The notes under the pieces were generated by a model. It had not been told where the DNA came from, made no database searches, and worked only from the letters and a program-made list of their open reading frames with translations. Position numbers and translations under genes: made by a program. From Halorubrum coriense DSM 10284 (GTDB lineage: Archaea; Halobacteriota; Halobacteria; Halobacteriales; Haloferacaceae): a stretch of 64,000 nucleotides of DNA. Each line of letters starts with the position of its first letter. The first letter of the stretch is position 1. Below, piece after piece: positions 1 through 8,297 of this stretch. Where the stretch lies: NCBI RefSeq assembly GCF_000337035.1, contig NZ_AOJL01000026.1:124001-188000 (forward strand), given 5' to 3'.

Positions 1-238
1 TCGTCACGTCGGTCGCGCCGGCCTCGCGGACGGCGTCTTGGATCTGGAGCAGTTCGACCCACGCCTCGTCGGAGTCGGTCGTGGCGACGATCACGGCCTC
101 GTCGGCGTCGAAGTCGGGCACCGCCGCGAGCCGCTCCCCGTCCGGGAACCGGTCGTAGGTCGGCGTCGCGAGCGCCCGGCCCGCCTCCGCCGCGAGCGCG
201 GCGGCGAGCTGCTGTGAGCTGGACCCGGGTACGATCAT
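1..238 (-). CDS. prs: Ribose-phosphate pyrophosphokinase, N-terminal part (cut by window edge)
   Basis: The reading frame starts at the ATG on the minus strand at 238 and runs off the left edge. The first residues, MIVPGSSSQ, followed by a YDRFPDGE stretch, match the N-terminus of archaeal PRPP synthases, where the RFPDGE motif lies in the first nucleotide-binding lobe. The enzyme makes PRPP from ribose 5-phosphate and ATP for nucleotide, His and Trp synthesis in the cytoplasm. Only about 79 residues are visible, so the PRPP-binding loop cannot be checked. It is divergent from the zinc-finger gene at 368. Confidence 0.85.
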   Translation of the reverse strand, partial: MIVPGSSSQQLAAALAAEAGRALATPTYDRFPDGERLAAVPDFDADEAVIVATTDSDEAWVELLQIQDAVREAGATDVT

Positions 239-367
239 GGGCGACCGTTCCGCGGACTCCGGTAAACCAGTTTCCTTACCGCGCCGGCCGCCGAGCGCCA
301 CGCGAGCGCGGCCCACACCGACCGCACAGGGGCGGATATTTACGGACGCGGCGGATACGACCGCCTA

Positions 368-1024
368 ATGAGCGACACCGAAGCCGGCGCGCGCGTCGGG
401 CTCCCCTGCCCGTCGTGTTCGCCCGCCGAGCCGACCGTCCACGAGGTCCTCAGCCCGGGCGGGCAGGCCACCGTGCGCTGTACCGAGTGCGACCACACCC
501 ACAAGACCGAGATCCCCGAGGAGGAGACCGTCGCCGTGACGATCGTCGTCTCGCAGGACGGCGACTCGTTCACGACGACGATGGACGTGCCCGCCGAGGG
601 GGACGTGGGCACCGGCGAGGAGTTCGTCGTCGACACCGACGAGGCGCTGATGCAGGTGCGGATCACGGGGATCGAACTCGGTCCCGAGAACCGCGTCGAG
701 GAGGCGGACATCACCGACGTGGAGACGCTGTGGACCCGCGCGGTCGACAACGTCGCGGTCCCGGTCACGCTCCACCCGAAGGACGGCGACGCGGACCAGA
801 CCCGGTCGCTGCGCGTGAACGTCCCCGGCGACTACGAGTTCACCGTCGACGAGACGGTGGAGTTCGGCGGGGAGGAGTTCACCGTCGAGGGGCTCCACAT
901 CCGCGAGGACGCGCCCGAGTACCGCCACGAGAAGCTCGACCACCCCGGCGACCTCGCCTACGCGAAGGACCTCAAGCGGGTGTACGCCCGCGACGAGACG
1001 CTGACCGCGTGGTCGGCCTGGTAG
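368..1024 (+). CDS. HVO_0476-type zinc finger protein
   Basis: A 218-residue acidic cytoplasmic protein. Two Cys pairs near the N-terminus (CPSC at about 14-17 and CTEC at about 38-41) form one zinc ribbon. A beta-rich region follows, then a conserved C-terminal part (DLKRVYARDETLTAW). I recognise it as the conserved haloarchaeal family named after Haloferax HVO_0476. Its function is unknown; nucleic-acid or protein binding is inferred only from the zinc ribbon. The ATG at 368 lies about 30 nt after an AT-rich patch (gatatttacg), consistent with a leaderless transcript. Confidence 0.8.
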   Translation: MSDTEAGARVGLPCPSCSPAEPTVHEVLSPGGQATVRCTECDHTHKTEIPEEETVAVTIVVSQDGDSFTTTMDVPAEGDVGTGEEFVVDTDEALMQVRITGIELGPENRVEEADITDVETLWTRAVDNVAVPVTLHPKDGDADQTRSLRVNVPGDYEFTVDETVEFGGEEFTVEGLHIREDAPEYRHEKLDHPGDLAYAKDLKRVYARDETLTAWSAW

Positions 1025-1098
1025 GAGCCCCTCCCCGCGGCGATCCTCATACCAACATAAACAATTATGAAGGATACGCACGTTGTGTGTGACGTGCC

Positions 1099-1362
1099 GC
1101 CCGTAGTACACGACTGACGCACGCTCGACGGCGGGGACGACCGGTCCCGGCGGTCCGAGCACGCGCGAGGCGACGCGGACCGAACAGCCCACCGACCGAT
1201 CGGGTCCATCCACGGAATCGGCCGCGAGCGACGCGCCGGACGACCTTCCGACCGCCGCGGAGGCGGTCGCGCAGGCGGCGGCGACGTTCGGCCCGTCGGA
1301 CACTCGACGGATCGGGAACGGGACCGACCGCTGGAACGAGTACGCCGGTTCGTCGCACTGAC
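1099..1362 (+). pseudogene. Possible decayed open frame in the 1025-1412 gap
   Basis: From about 1099 to the TGA at 1360-1362 one frame is open and reads as a plausible acidic/Ala-rich peptide ending WNEYAGSSH, but no ATG or GTG is in frame after the upstream TAG. A GTG-initiated peptide in another frame stops at about 1118. The pattern fits a small gene that lost its start through a frameshift, or random GC-rich openness. Nothing else is visible in this gap. Confidence 0.2.
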
Positions 1363-1412
1363 CGCGCGGCCGGATCCTTTTATCCTCCGGCGCGACTACC
1401 GACGAGCGGCCG

Positions 1413-1505
1413 ATGACGAACCACCGCTCCGAGCCGGACTCGGCACCCGGCGACGACGAGCCCTATGAGTACCGAGGCCGTCGCTTTTCATCCGCACCCC
1501 CGTGA
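1413..1505 (+). CDS. Possible 30-residue leaderless small protein
   Basis: An ATG at 1413 opens a 30-codon frame (MTNHRSEPDSAPGDDE to RRFSSAPP, stop at 1503). A TATA-like ttttat at about 1378-1383 sits 30 nt upstream, the usual haloarchaeal spacing for leaderless mRNA. I do not recognise the peptide and there is no domain. It may be a real microprotein, a leader, or chance. Confidence 0.3.
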   Translation: MTNHRSEPDSAPGDDEPYEYRGRRFSSAPP

Positions 1506-1601
1506 GGAAGGGTGCCCGTTCGTCGCCCGAGAGCGACGGGAGGTATCACGCCGGGAGCGGCCGGACGTCTATGTAGCTCCGGCCGTATCCACAGGTAGAG
1601 G

Positions 1602-2552
1602 ATGTCGAACCGGAGCGCGGTCGACGGGAGCGTGAGCGTCGTCCTCCCGACCCGGCGGTGGACGACGGCCTGCGACGAACTGGTCGAACAGGTGGCCCGG
1701 GACGACGAGTTCATTCTCGCGTGCGACGGGCCCGACGATCCGGTGGTCGAGGACGCGGCGGGCACCCCCGCGGAGGTAGTCGTCGCCGGCGAGCCGGAAG
1801 GGTGTTCCGCGAAGTGTAACGCGCTCGCCGCGGCCCTCGAGCGGGCGACGGGCGAGCACATCGTCTGTACGGACGCCGACTTCGAACACGGCCCGGAGTG
1901 GCTCCAGCGGGTCCTGCGCCACCTCGCCGATGCTCCGCCGGACCGCGTCGTCTCGACCGCTCCCGTCCCGATCAGCGACGGCCCGCTGCTGAAGCCGTTG
2001 GAGGGGCCGGGCGCGATCGGCGCGGCGCTGACGACGCTTTTGAACACGACCGCGTGGGGCGGAACGATGGCGTTCCGCCGCGAGGCGGTCGACGTGGACG
2101 AGTACGTCGCGGACCTCAGGCGGACGGTCAGCGACGACGCCCTGCTCACGGACCGCGTCGAGGGCGTCGAGTCCGTCCCGGACCTCGTCCGGGAAATGCC
2201 GGTCTCCGGCACGCTCGAGGAGACGCTCGATCGTCAGGTCCGGTGGACGCGAACGGCGCTGTACCTCGATCCCGGCGGACTGGCCTTCGGAGCGCTGATA
2301 CAGCTCGCCGTCGTGACCGGGACGCTGCTGGTCCCGCTCGTGACGGTGCCGCTCGTGACCGCGGTCGCCGGCCTCGCGTACGCCTACTTCGGCCTCAGGC
2401 GGTGGACGTTCCTGCTCGCCGTCCCGGCCTACGTCCTGAGCCTTCCCATGCTCGTGTACGGGCTCGCGCGGACGGAGTTCGACTGGCAGGGCCGCCGCTA
2501 CCGCTGGACGGGGCTGTACGACGTGGACGTCCTCGACCGCGACGCGGAGTGA
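1602..2552 (+). CDS. Family 2 glycosyltransferase, membrane-anchored
   Basis: A 316-residue protein. The N-terminal GT-A domain shows SVSVVLPTRRW (about 9-19) and a DAD metal-binding motif in VCTDADFEHGPEW (about 85-97), as in GT2 enzymes that transfer sugars from nucleotide-sugar donors. The QVRW stretch (about 211-214) is close to the QxxRW signature of processive GT2 enzymes. The C-terminal third has at least two hydrophobic segments (LIQLAVVTGTLLVPLV and FLLAVPAYVLSLPMLVYGL), placing it on the cytoplasmic face of the membrane. The acceptor is unknown; glycosylation or exopolysaccharide roles are inference. It is monocistronic. Confidence 0.8.
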   Translation: MSNRSAVDGSVSVVLPTRRWTTACDELVEQVARDDEFILACDGPDDPVVEDAAGTPAEVVVAGEPEGCSAKCNALAAALERATGEHIVCTDADFEHGPEWLQRVLRHLADAPPDRVVSTAPVPISDGPLLKPLEGPGAIGAALTTLLNTTAWGGTMAFRREAVDVDEYVADLRRTVSDDALLTDRVEGVESVPDLVREMPVSGTLEETLDRQVRWTRTALYLDPGGLAFGALIQLAVVTGTLLVPLVTVPLVTAVAGLAYAYFGLRRWTFLLAVPAYVLSLPMLVYGLARTEFDWQGRRYRWTGLYDVDVLDRDAE

Positions 2553-2756
2553 CGGACAGTTGAGGCCCCCGGCCGAGCCGCGGGTCCCGAGGCAACGCGT
2601 TCGGAGCGCATCGAGCGCCGGCGTGAGCCGGGTCGACGGGTCGACGGGCCACCGCCCGTCGTCGGCCGTCAGCCGAGCCGACCGTTTCCGGGTCGCCGCG
2701 TCCGGATACCCGGCGCCACGGGGGTTTTACGCGTCGCAGCCCACCGTTCAGACGAA

Positions 2757-3062
2757 ATGTCCGACTCCGAATACGCGCTTCAGGCGCGGCTCGAAGCGAA
2801 GCCCGAGAAGGCCGACGAGGTGGCCGAGTTCCTCGAGTCCGCGCTTCCCGCGGCCGAGGCAGAGGAGCAGACGACGACGTGGTTCGCGCTGCGCTTAGAC
2901 GAGACCGCGTTCGGCATCTTCGACACGTTCCCCGACGAGGCGGGGCGACAGGCGCACCTCGACGGCGAGATCGCGGCGGAGCTGATGGAGCGCGCCGACG
3001 AGCTGTTCGTCGAGGACCCGCAGATCGACGAGGTCGAAGTGCTGGCGGCGAAGCACTCCTGA
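2757..3062 (+). CDS. Antibiotic-biosynthesis-monooxygenase (ABM) domain protein
   Basis: A 101-residue dimeric alpha/beta-barrel type protein. The pattern EYALQARLEAKPEKADEVAEF near the start, TTTWFALRLDE in the middle and FGIFDTFPDEAGRQAHL match ABM/YgiN-type putative quinol monooxygenases. No cofactor site is expected in this family. The substrate is unknown; a role in quinone or oxidative chemistry is inferred from homologues. A promoter-like gggttttac lies about 30 nt upstream. Confidence 0.75.
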   Translation: MSDSEYALQARLEAKPEKADEVAEFLESALPAAEAEEQTTTWFALRLDETAFGIFDTFPDEAGRQAHLDGEIAAELMERADELFVEDPQIDEVEVLAAKHS

Positions 3063-3138
3063 GCCGCGCGGCCCCCGGTATCAGAGACCGGATAGATCCG
3101 GTCGGTGGTTTATCCTCCCGCGCGTCGGACGGAGACCC

Positions 3139-4797
3139 ATGGAACCAGACTTAGATCGGTTCACCTCGCGGCGATCGACCGTGTACGGGGAGCGCGGCGT
3201 GGTGGCGACCAGCCAACCGCTGGCGAGCCAGGCGGGGATCGAGGTGTTGCGCGAAGGCGGGAACGCGTTCGACGCCGCGGTCGCGACCGCCGCCGCCCTC
3301 AACGTCGTCGAGCCCACCTCGACCGGGCTCGGCGGCGACGTGTTCGCGCTGTACCGGACCGCCGACGGCGAGGTGGGCGCGATGCGCTCCTGCGGCGGCG
3401 CGCCCGCGGACGCGACGATCGAGAACGTTCGGGCGGCGCTCGCCGAGGACGAGAACGCGGACTCGTACTACCCCGACGACGGCGGCTACGCGGTCGACGA
3501 CGCCGGCGAGGCCGGGATGCCGTTCTACGGGCCCCACGCGGTCACGGTCCCCGGAACCGCTCGCGGCTGGGAGGCGACCGTCGAGGAACTGGGCCGGCTC
3601 GGCCTCGCCGACGCGCTCGCGCCGGCGATCCGCTACGCGACCGAGGGGTACCCGGTGTCCGAGGTGATCGCCTCCCACTGGGCGAGCGCCGACGCGCTGT
3701 TCACCGACGACCACGCCCGCGAGGCGTTCCTGTTCGACGACGAGCCGCCGGGCGTCGGCCAGACGGTGACGCTCCCGCGGCTCGGCGAGTCGATGAAGCG
3801 GATCGCCGAGGAGGGGGCGGACGTCGTCTACGAGGGCGAGATCGCCGAGGCGATCGCCGACGAGGTCCAGTCGCAGGGCGGGTTCATGACCGTCGACGAC
3901 CTCGCCGGCTTCGAGGTCGAGTGGCCGGACCCGGTGTCGACCACGTACAACGGCGCGGAGGTGTACGAGCTCCCGCCGAACAACCAAGGGCTCATCGCGC
4001 TGGAGGCCCTCGACGTCGCGGCCGAGCTGGGCGCGGGCGAGTACGACTACGACTCCCCCGAGCGCGTCCACTACTTCGCCGAGGCATTGAAGCGAGCCTT
4101 CCATGACGGCCACCGCTACATCACCGACCCCGAGTACGAGGAGGTCCCACCGCTCGCGTCGGCCGACTGGGCCGCCGAGCGCGCCGCCGGCGTCGGCGAG
4201 ACCGCCTCCCACGACGTCTCCTTCGGCGTGCCGAACGCGAACGCGGAGGACGCCGACACCGTGCTGCTCACGGTCGCCGACGACGCCGGCAACGTCGTCT
4301 CCTACATCAACTCCCGGTTCGCGGGCTTCGGCTCCGGGCTCGTCGCCGGCGACACCGGCATCGCGCTCCAGAACCGCGGCGCGTCCTTCTCGCTCGACCC
4401 CGACCATCCGAACGCGCTCGAACCCGGCAAGCGGCCCTTCCACACGCTCATCCCGGGCGTCGTCCGGTTCGACGAGGACGACTGGGCGGCGTTCGGCGTG
4501 ATGGGCGGGTACATGCAGCCGCAGGGCCACGTCCAGCTGATCTCGAACCTCGTCGACTACGGGATGCCCCTCCAGCGCGCGCTCGACGAGCCGCGGTGGC
4601 GCTACCGCGAGAGCGGCGAGCTGGCGCTCGAACCGCACTTCGACGACGACGCCGCGGCGAAGCTGGTTCGGAGGGACCACGACGTGCGGACGCTCTCCCC
4701 GGTCATGTTCGGCGGGGCGCAGATAGCCCGCAACCGCGACGGGGTCCTCTCGGCGGCCACCGAGCCGCGGAAGGACGGGAACGCGCAGGGGTACTGA
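3139..4797 (+). CDS. ggt: Gamma-glutamyltransferase (Ntn hydrolase)
   Basis: A 552-residue protein of typical family length. The N-terminal GGNAFDAAVATAAALNVVEP motif and the later VPGTARGWE are characteristic. Self-cleavage is expected just before Thr374 in the stretch DADTVLLTVADDAGNVVS, making Thr374 the N-terminal nucleophile of the small subunit. The downstream GPASFSLDPDHPN-like and FHTLIPG segments form the glutamate-binding site. It hydrolyses or transfers gamma-glutamyl groups; haloarchaea use gamma-glutamylcysteine as a thiol, so that is a likely substrate. No signal peptide is visible, so it is probably cytoplasmic. Monocistronic. Confidence 0.9.
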   Translation: MEPDLDRFTSRRSTVYGERGVVATSQPLASQAGIEVLREGGNAFDAAVATAAALNVVEPTSTGLGGDVFALYRTADGEVGAMRSCGGAPADATIENVRAALAEDENADSYYPDDGGYAVDDAGEAGMPFYGPHAVTVPGTARGWEATVEELGRLGLADALAPAIRYATEGYPVSEVIASHWASADALFTDDHAREAFLFDDEPPGVGQTVTLPRLGESMKRIAEEGADVVYEGEIAEAIADEVQSQGGFMTVDDLAGFEVEWPDPVSTTYNGAEVYELPPNNQGLIALEALDVAAELGAGEYDYDSPERVHYFAEALKRAFHDGHRYITDPEYEEVPPLASADWAAERAAGVGETASHDVSFGVPNANAEDADTVLLTVADDAGNVVSYINSRFAGFGSGLVAGDTGIALQNRGASFSLDPDHPNALEPGKRPFHTLIPGVVRFDEDDWAAFGVMGGYMQPQGHVQLISNLVDYGMPLQRALDEPRWRYRESGELALEPHFDDDAAAKLVRRDHDVRTLSPVMFGGAQIARNRDGVLSAATEPRKDGNAQGY

Positions 4798-5043
4798 GGC
4801 GACCGCGGGTGGCGGAGAGCGGCGGCGTCGGTGTCGGCCGCCGCGACGGTCGATCCCGGTTCGAGACGTCGTTCGGTCCGCGTCCCGTCGCGCTCTCGCG
4901 AACACGTATCAGCGGGTGGGAACGACCGGCGTTTCAGACCGTCGCCAGCGCTGTCCGAAACGCTCTGAGCGCACGCCAGACCGCGTGAGAAGCCGTCTGA
5001 CCCCGGCGACTCCGCGGGGGTGGTATTTGTGGTCGTGGATACA

Positions 5044-5050
5044 CTTATAA
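5044..5050 (+). promoter_or_regulatory. TATA box of the binding-protein gene
   Basis: The sequence cttataa lies 27-33 nt upstream of the ATG at 5077. This supports a near-leaderless transcript and argues for that ATG rather than the in-frame upstream codons at 5020 and 5050. Confidence 0.55.
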
Positions 5051-5076
5051 TGGCTCGTATGGTATACGCTCACAGG

Positions 5077-6477
5077 ATGAAGCGAAGAATCCAGCGACGC
5101 GACGTACTCAAGGGTGCCGGGGCGGTCGGCATCGCGGGGCTCGCCGGCTGCTCGACGGAGAGCGGCGACGGCGGCGACGGCTCCGACGGCGGCGACGGGA
5201 TGGACGGCGGCGACGGCTCCGACGGCGGCGACGGGATGGACGGCGACGACGGCTCCGACGGCGGCGACCAGAACAACGTCCCGGACGCCGTGATGGTCGT
5301 CGGCTTCCCGCAGTCCGGTATCCAGCTGTTCCGCGACTTCTACTCCGACTTCGCCGGGAGCGCACCGGACCTGGACATCATCGTCCCGGACGGGCTGATC
5401 GACAGCGACCTCCCCGGCGAGGTCGACAACGACATGAACAACGTCATTGGCACCGCCCCCTCGGCGGGCGGTCCCGGCGCGGAGTTCTTCACGTCGTCGT
5501 ACGAGGAGGAGTACGGCGAGGGGCCGGGCGTGTTCACCGCGCAGGCGTACGACGCGATGGCGGTCGAGATACTCGCGGCGACCGCCGCGGGCGAGAACAG
5601 CGGCGAGGCGATCCGCGACCGGGTCCGGACCGTCGCCAACCCCGGCGGCGAGGAGTTCGGTCCCGCGGACCTCCCCGAGGCGGTCGAGACGGTCGCCGGC
5701 GGCGACCCGGTCCACTACGTGGGCGCGTCCTCCAGCGTCGACTTCGACGTCAACGGCGACATCTCCACCGCCGCGTACGACATCATCGACTTCCAAGACG
5801 GCGAACTCGTCACCCTCGACACCGTCGAGTTCGGCAACGAGCTCTCCGACGAGGATCAGAACGCGACGGCCGCGGACCCGGTCGGCGTCGACTCCTTCAC
5901 CGCCCGGATCGGCGTTTTGATGCCGGAGACGGGCGACCTCGGGCCGCTCGGCGTCCCGATCCGCGACGGTGCGCTGCTCGCCGCCACGCAGGTCAACGAC
6001 GCGGGGATCAACGTCGACGTCGAGACCCGCGTCGAGGACACCCAGACGGACCCGCAGGCGGGCATCTCGGGGGCGAACGCGCTCGTCAACGCCGGCTTCG
6101 GCGCGGTCGTCGGCCCGGCGTCGTCGAACGTCAACCTCCAGGTCTCCGAGCAGGTGTTCATCCCCAACGGCGTCGTCGGCGTCTCGCCGTCGTCGACCGA
6201 CCCGAACGTGACCGATCTGGAGGACAACGGCTACATCTTCCGGACCGCGCCCTCCGACCTGCTTCAGGGGCCCGCGATGGCCGACCTCGCCGTCAGCGAC
6301 ACGGTCGGCGCGTCGACGTCCGGGACGCTGTACCTCAACGACGCCTACGGCCAGTCGTTAGAGGAGTCGTACGTCAACGCCTTCGAGGAGCGCGACGGGA
6401 CGGTCGACCAGCGCGTCTCCTTCGAGCCGAACCAGGCGACGTACACCAGCCAGTGGTCGAGCGTGCTGAACCAGTAA
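5077..6477 (+). CDS. Branched-chain amino-acid ABC substrate-binding lipoprotein with circularly permuted lobes
   Basis: A 466-residue Tat lipoprotein: QRRDVLKG twin-Arg motif, lipobox LAGC with Cys25, then a Gly/Asp/Ser linker (about 27-66). The order of the type-1 periplasmic-binding fold is inverted. Residues 67 to about 265 (from NVPDAVMVVGF to LDTVEFGNEL) correspond to the second half of LivJ-type proteins, and residues 276-466 (ARIGVLMPETGDLGPLG to TYTSQWSSVLNQ) to the first half. The protein ends exactly where the family normally continues into the PDAV strand. Near-identical gaYcagaac sequences occur at 5266-5274 and 5854-5862, at the two junctions. It should capture amino acids outside the membrane for the facing livHMGF operon. 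A T-run at 6505-6510 may terminate it. Confidence 0.85.
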   Translation: MKRRIQRRDVLKGAGAVGIAGLAGCSTESGDGGDGSDGGDGMDGGDGSDGGDGMDGDDGSDGGDQNNVPDAVMVVGFPQSGIQLFRDFYSDFAGSAPDLDIIVPDGLIDSDLPGEVDNDMNNVIGTAPSAGGPGAEFFTSSYEEEYGEGPGVFTAQAYDAMAVEILAATAAGENSGEAIRDRVRTVANPGGEEFGPADLPEAVETVAGGDPVHYVGASSSVDFDVNGDISTAAYDIIDFQDGELVTLDTVEFGNELSDEDQNATAADPVGVDSFTARIGVLMPETGDLGPLGVPIRDGALLAATQVNDAGINVDVETRVEDTQTDPQAGISGANALVNAGFGAVVGPASSNVNLQVSEQVFIPNGVVGVSPSSTDPNVTDLEDNGYIFRTAPSDLLQGPAMADLAVSDTVGASTSGTLYLNDAYGQSLEESYVNAFEERDGTVDQRVSFEPNQATYTSQWSSVLNQ

Positions 6478-6504
6478 GGGCTCGTCCGACCGCCGCCGAA
6501 CCGA

Positions 6505-6510
6505 TTTTTT
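6505..6510 (+). terminator. T-run terminator after the binding-protein gene
   Basis: A tttttt tract lies 28 nt after the stop codon, between two convergent genes. Archaeal transcription commonly ends at such U-tracts. Confidence 0.4.
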
Positions 6511-6543
6511 ACTCGGTACCGCCGTCCGCGAGGCGACGCCCCG

Positions 6544-7389
6544 CTATCCGCCGAGGAAGTCGCGCCGCACGTCCTCGTCGGCGAGCAGCACGTCGCCGCG
6601 GTCCGTGTAGCGGTTCTCACCGTTCACCAGCACGTACCCGCGGTCGCAGCGGCGCAGCGCCTCCTTCGCGTTCTGTTCGACCATCAACACCGCCGTCCCG
6701 CCCTCGTTGATCCGGTCGATCCGGTCGAACATGTCGGCGACGAGGTCGGGGGCGAGGCCGGCCGAGGGCTCGTCGAGCAGCAGCAGGTCGGGGTCGAGCA
6801 TGAGCGCCCGCCCCATCGCGACCATCTGCCGTTGGCCGCCGGAGAGCGTCCCCGCCTTCTGGTCGCTGCGCTCCCGGAGGATCGGGAACCGGTCGTAGAT
6901 CGTCTCGATCTGGTCTTCGGGCACTTCGTCGAGGATGTACGCCCCCATTTCGAGGTTCTCGCGGACGCTGAGCCCGGGGAACACGTTGTCGTTCTGCGGG
7001 ACGAAGCCGATCCCCTCGCGGATGATCTGCTCGGGCGCGAGCCCCTGGATCGCCTCCCCCTGGAACTCGACGCGACCGCCCATGTGCGTCGTGAGCCCGA
7101 AGACGGTCTTCATCACCGTCGACTTGCCGGCCCCGTTGGGGCCGACGATGGTCACGTACTCCTCGTCCGCCACGTCGAGGACGACGTCGGAGAGGATCTG
7201 GAGGTCGCCGTACCCGGCGTCGAGGTCGCGGAGACGCAGGATCGCGTCGCCGTCGATCGCGTGGTCGGTGCCGGCGGTGGCGGCCGTTTCCGTCTCGTCG
7301 GCGGGACCCTCGGGAGCCTCGTCGGCGGCCGCCCCCGTCTCACCCGCGTCGACCCCGCCCACGTCGTCGGCCGCGGCGTCGGCGGTCAT
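6544..7389 (-). CDS. livF: Branched-chain amino-acid ABC transporter ATPase LivF
   Basis: A 281-residue ABC ATPase. It has an acidic N-terminal extension of about 45 residues, then Walker A GPNGAGKST, a Q-loop region (FVPQNDNVFPGLSVRENL), signature LSGGQRQM, Walker B LLLLDEPSAG and an H-loop replaced by VEQNAK, the LivF variant of the switch. It powers import with LivG, LivH and LivM at the cytoplasmic face. The start ATG overlaps the livG stop (ATGA), so it is translationally coupled as the last gene of livHMGF. Confidence 0.93.
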   Translation of the reverse strand: MTADAAADDVGGVDAGETGAAADEAPEGPADETETAATAGTDHAIDGDAILRLRDLDAGYGDLQILSDVVLDVADEEYVTIVGPNGAGKSTVMKTVFGLTTHMGGRVEFQGEAIQGLAPEQIIREGIGFVPQNDNVFPGLSVRENLEMGAYILDEVPEDQIETIYDRFPILRERSDQKAGTLSGGQRQMVAMGRALMLDPDLLLLDEPSAGLAPDLVADMFDRIDRINEGGTAVLMVEQNAKEALRRCDRGYVLVNGENRYTDRGDVLLADEDVRRDFLGG

Positions 7390-8297
7390 AGGTCCTCACC
7401 CAGGTACGCCTCGATGACCCGCTCGTCGCTCCGTATCTCGTCGCCGGTCCCCTCGGCGAGAACGCTCCCCTGATGCATGACGATGACGTGTTCGCAGTTC
7501 TCCATGATGATGTCCATGTCGTGCTCGACCAGCAGGAAGGTGTAGCCGTCGGCGCGCAGCTCGTGGATCCGGTCGAGGAGCTTCTCCTCCAAGGTGGGGT
7601 TGACCCCGGCGAGCGGCTCGTCGAGCAACACCATCTCGGGGTCGGTCATCAGCGCCCGGGCCATCTCCAGCAGCTTCCGCTGGCCGCCGGAGAGGTTCCC
7701 CGCGTGTTCGTGCGCGAGGTGGTCGATCTCGAAGAACTCCAGCGTCTCCCACGCCCGCTCGCGGAGGTCGGTCTCCTCCGCGACGACCGCGCCGCGGAGC
7801 CCGGGCGTGACCGCGCGGACCGCGGACTCGCCGATCTGCCCCTGCGGCGCGAGCATGAGGTTCTCCAAGACGGTCATCTCGGCGAGCTCTCGGGCGATCT
7901 GGAACGTCCGAACCAGTCCCTGCCGCGCGATCCGATGCGGTCTGAGGCCGGTGATGTCCTCGCCCTCGAAGTACACCGACCCGGCGGTCGGCTCGTGGAC
8001 GCCGGTGATACAGTTGAACGTCGTCGACTTCCCGGCGCCGTTCGGTCCGATCAGCCCGGTCAGCGACCCGGACTCGACCTCGAAGGAGGCCCCGTCGACG
8101 GCGGTGACGCCGCCGAACCGCTTCACGAGCCCCTCCACGCGGAGCGGCGGATCCCCCGAGGGGGGCCCCGACGGGACGTGTTTCGCCGCCTCCTCGACCT
8201 CGCTGTCGTTCGCCTCCGGTTCGGCGTCGGGGCCGTCCGCGGCGGAGACCGCGTCGGGCGCGCCGCCGTCGGTCGGGTCCGGGGCGTCGCTACTCAT
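7386..8297 (-). CDS. livG: Branched-chain amino-acid ABC transporter ATPase LivG
   Basis: A 303-residue ABC ATPase. Walker A is GPNGAGKST, followed by a LivG-type stretch FEGEDITGLRPHRIARQGLVRTFQ, the signature LSGGQRKLLEMARAL, Walker B MVLLDEPLAGVNP and the H-switch LVEHDMD. The N-terminal ~45 residues are an acidic haloarchaeal tail. The ATG at 8297 overlaps the livM stop by 8 nt (ATGAGTAG); an upstream in-frame ATG at 8306 is less likely. It couples with LivF to energise the LivH/LivM channel. Confidence 0.93.
   Translation of the reverse strand: MSSDAPDPTDGGAPDAVSAADGPDAEPEANDSEVEEAAKHVPSGPPSGDPPLRVEGLVKRFGGVTAVDGASFEVESGSLTGLIGPNGAGKSTTFNCITGVHEPTAGSVYFEGEDITGLRPHRIARQGLVRTFQIARELAEMTVLENLMLAPQGQIGESAVRAVTPGLRGAVVAEETDLRERAWETLEFFEIDHLAHEHAGNLSGGQRKLLEMARALMTDPEMVLLDEPLAGVNPTLEEKLLDRIHELRADGYTFLLVEHDMDIIMENCEHVIVMHQGSVLAEGTGDEIRSDERVIEAYLGEDL

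Noticed and set aside
3151-4905. A 584-codon open frame antisense to gamma-glutamyltransferase
   Set aside because: Arg/Val/Gly-rich shadow translation without domains; the sense strand is a clear Ntn hydrolase.
5160-5270. GGCGACGG tandem repeats as a separate repeat element
   Set aside because: They encode the Gly/Asp/Ser linker after the lipobox, common in haloarchaeal lipoproteins; mentioned with the gene instead.
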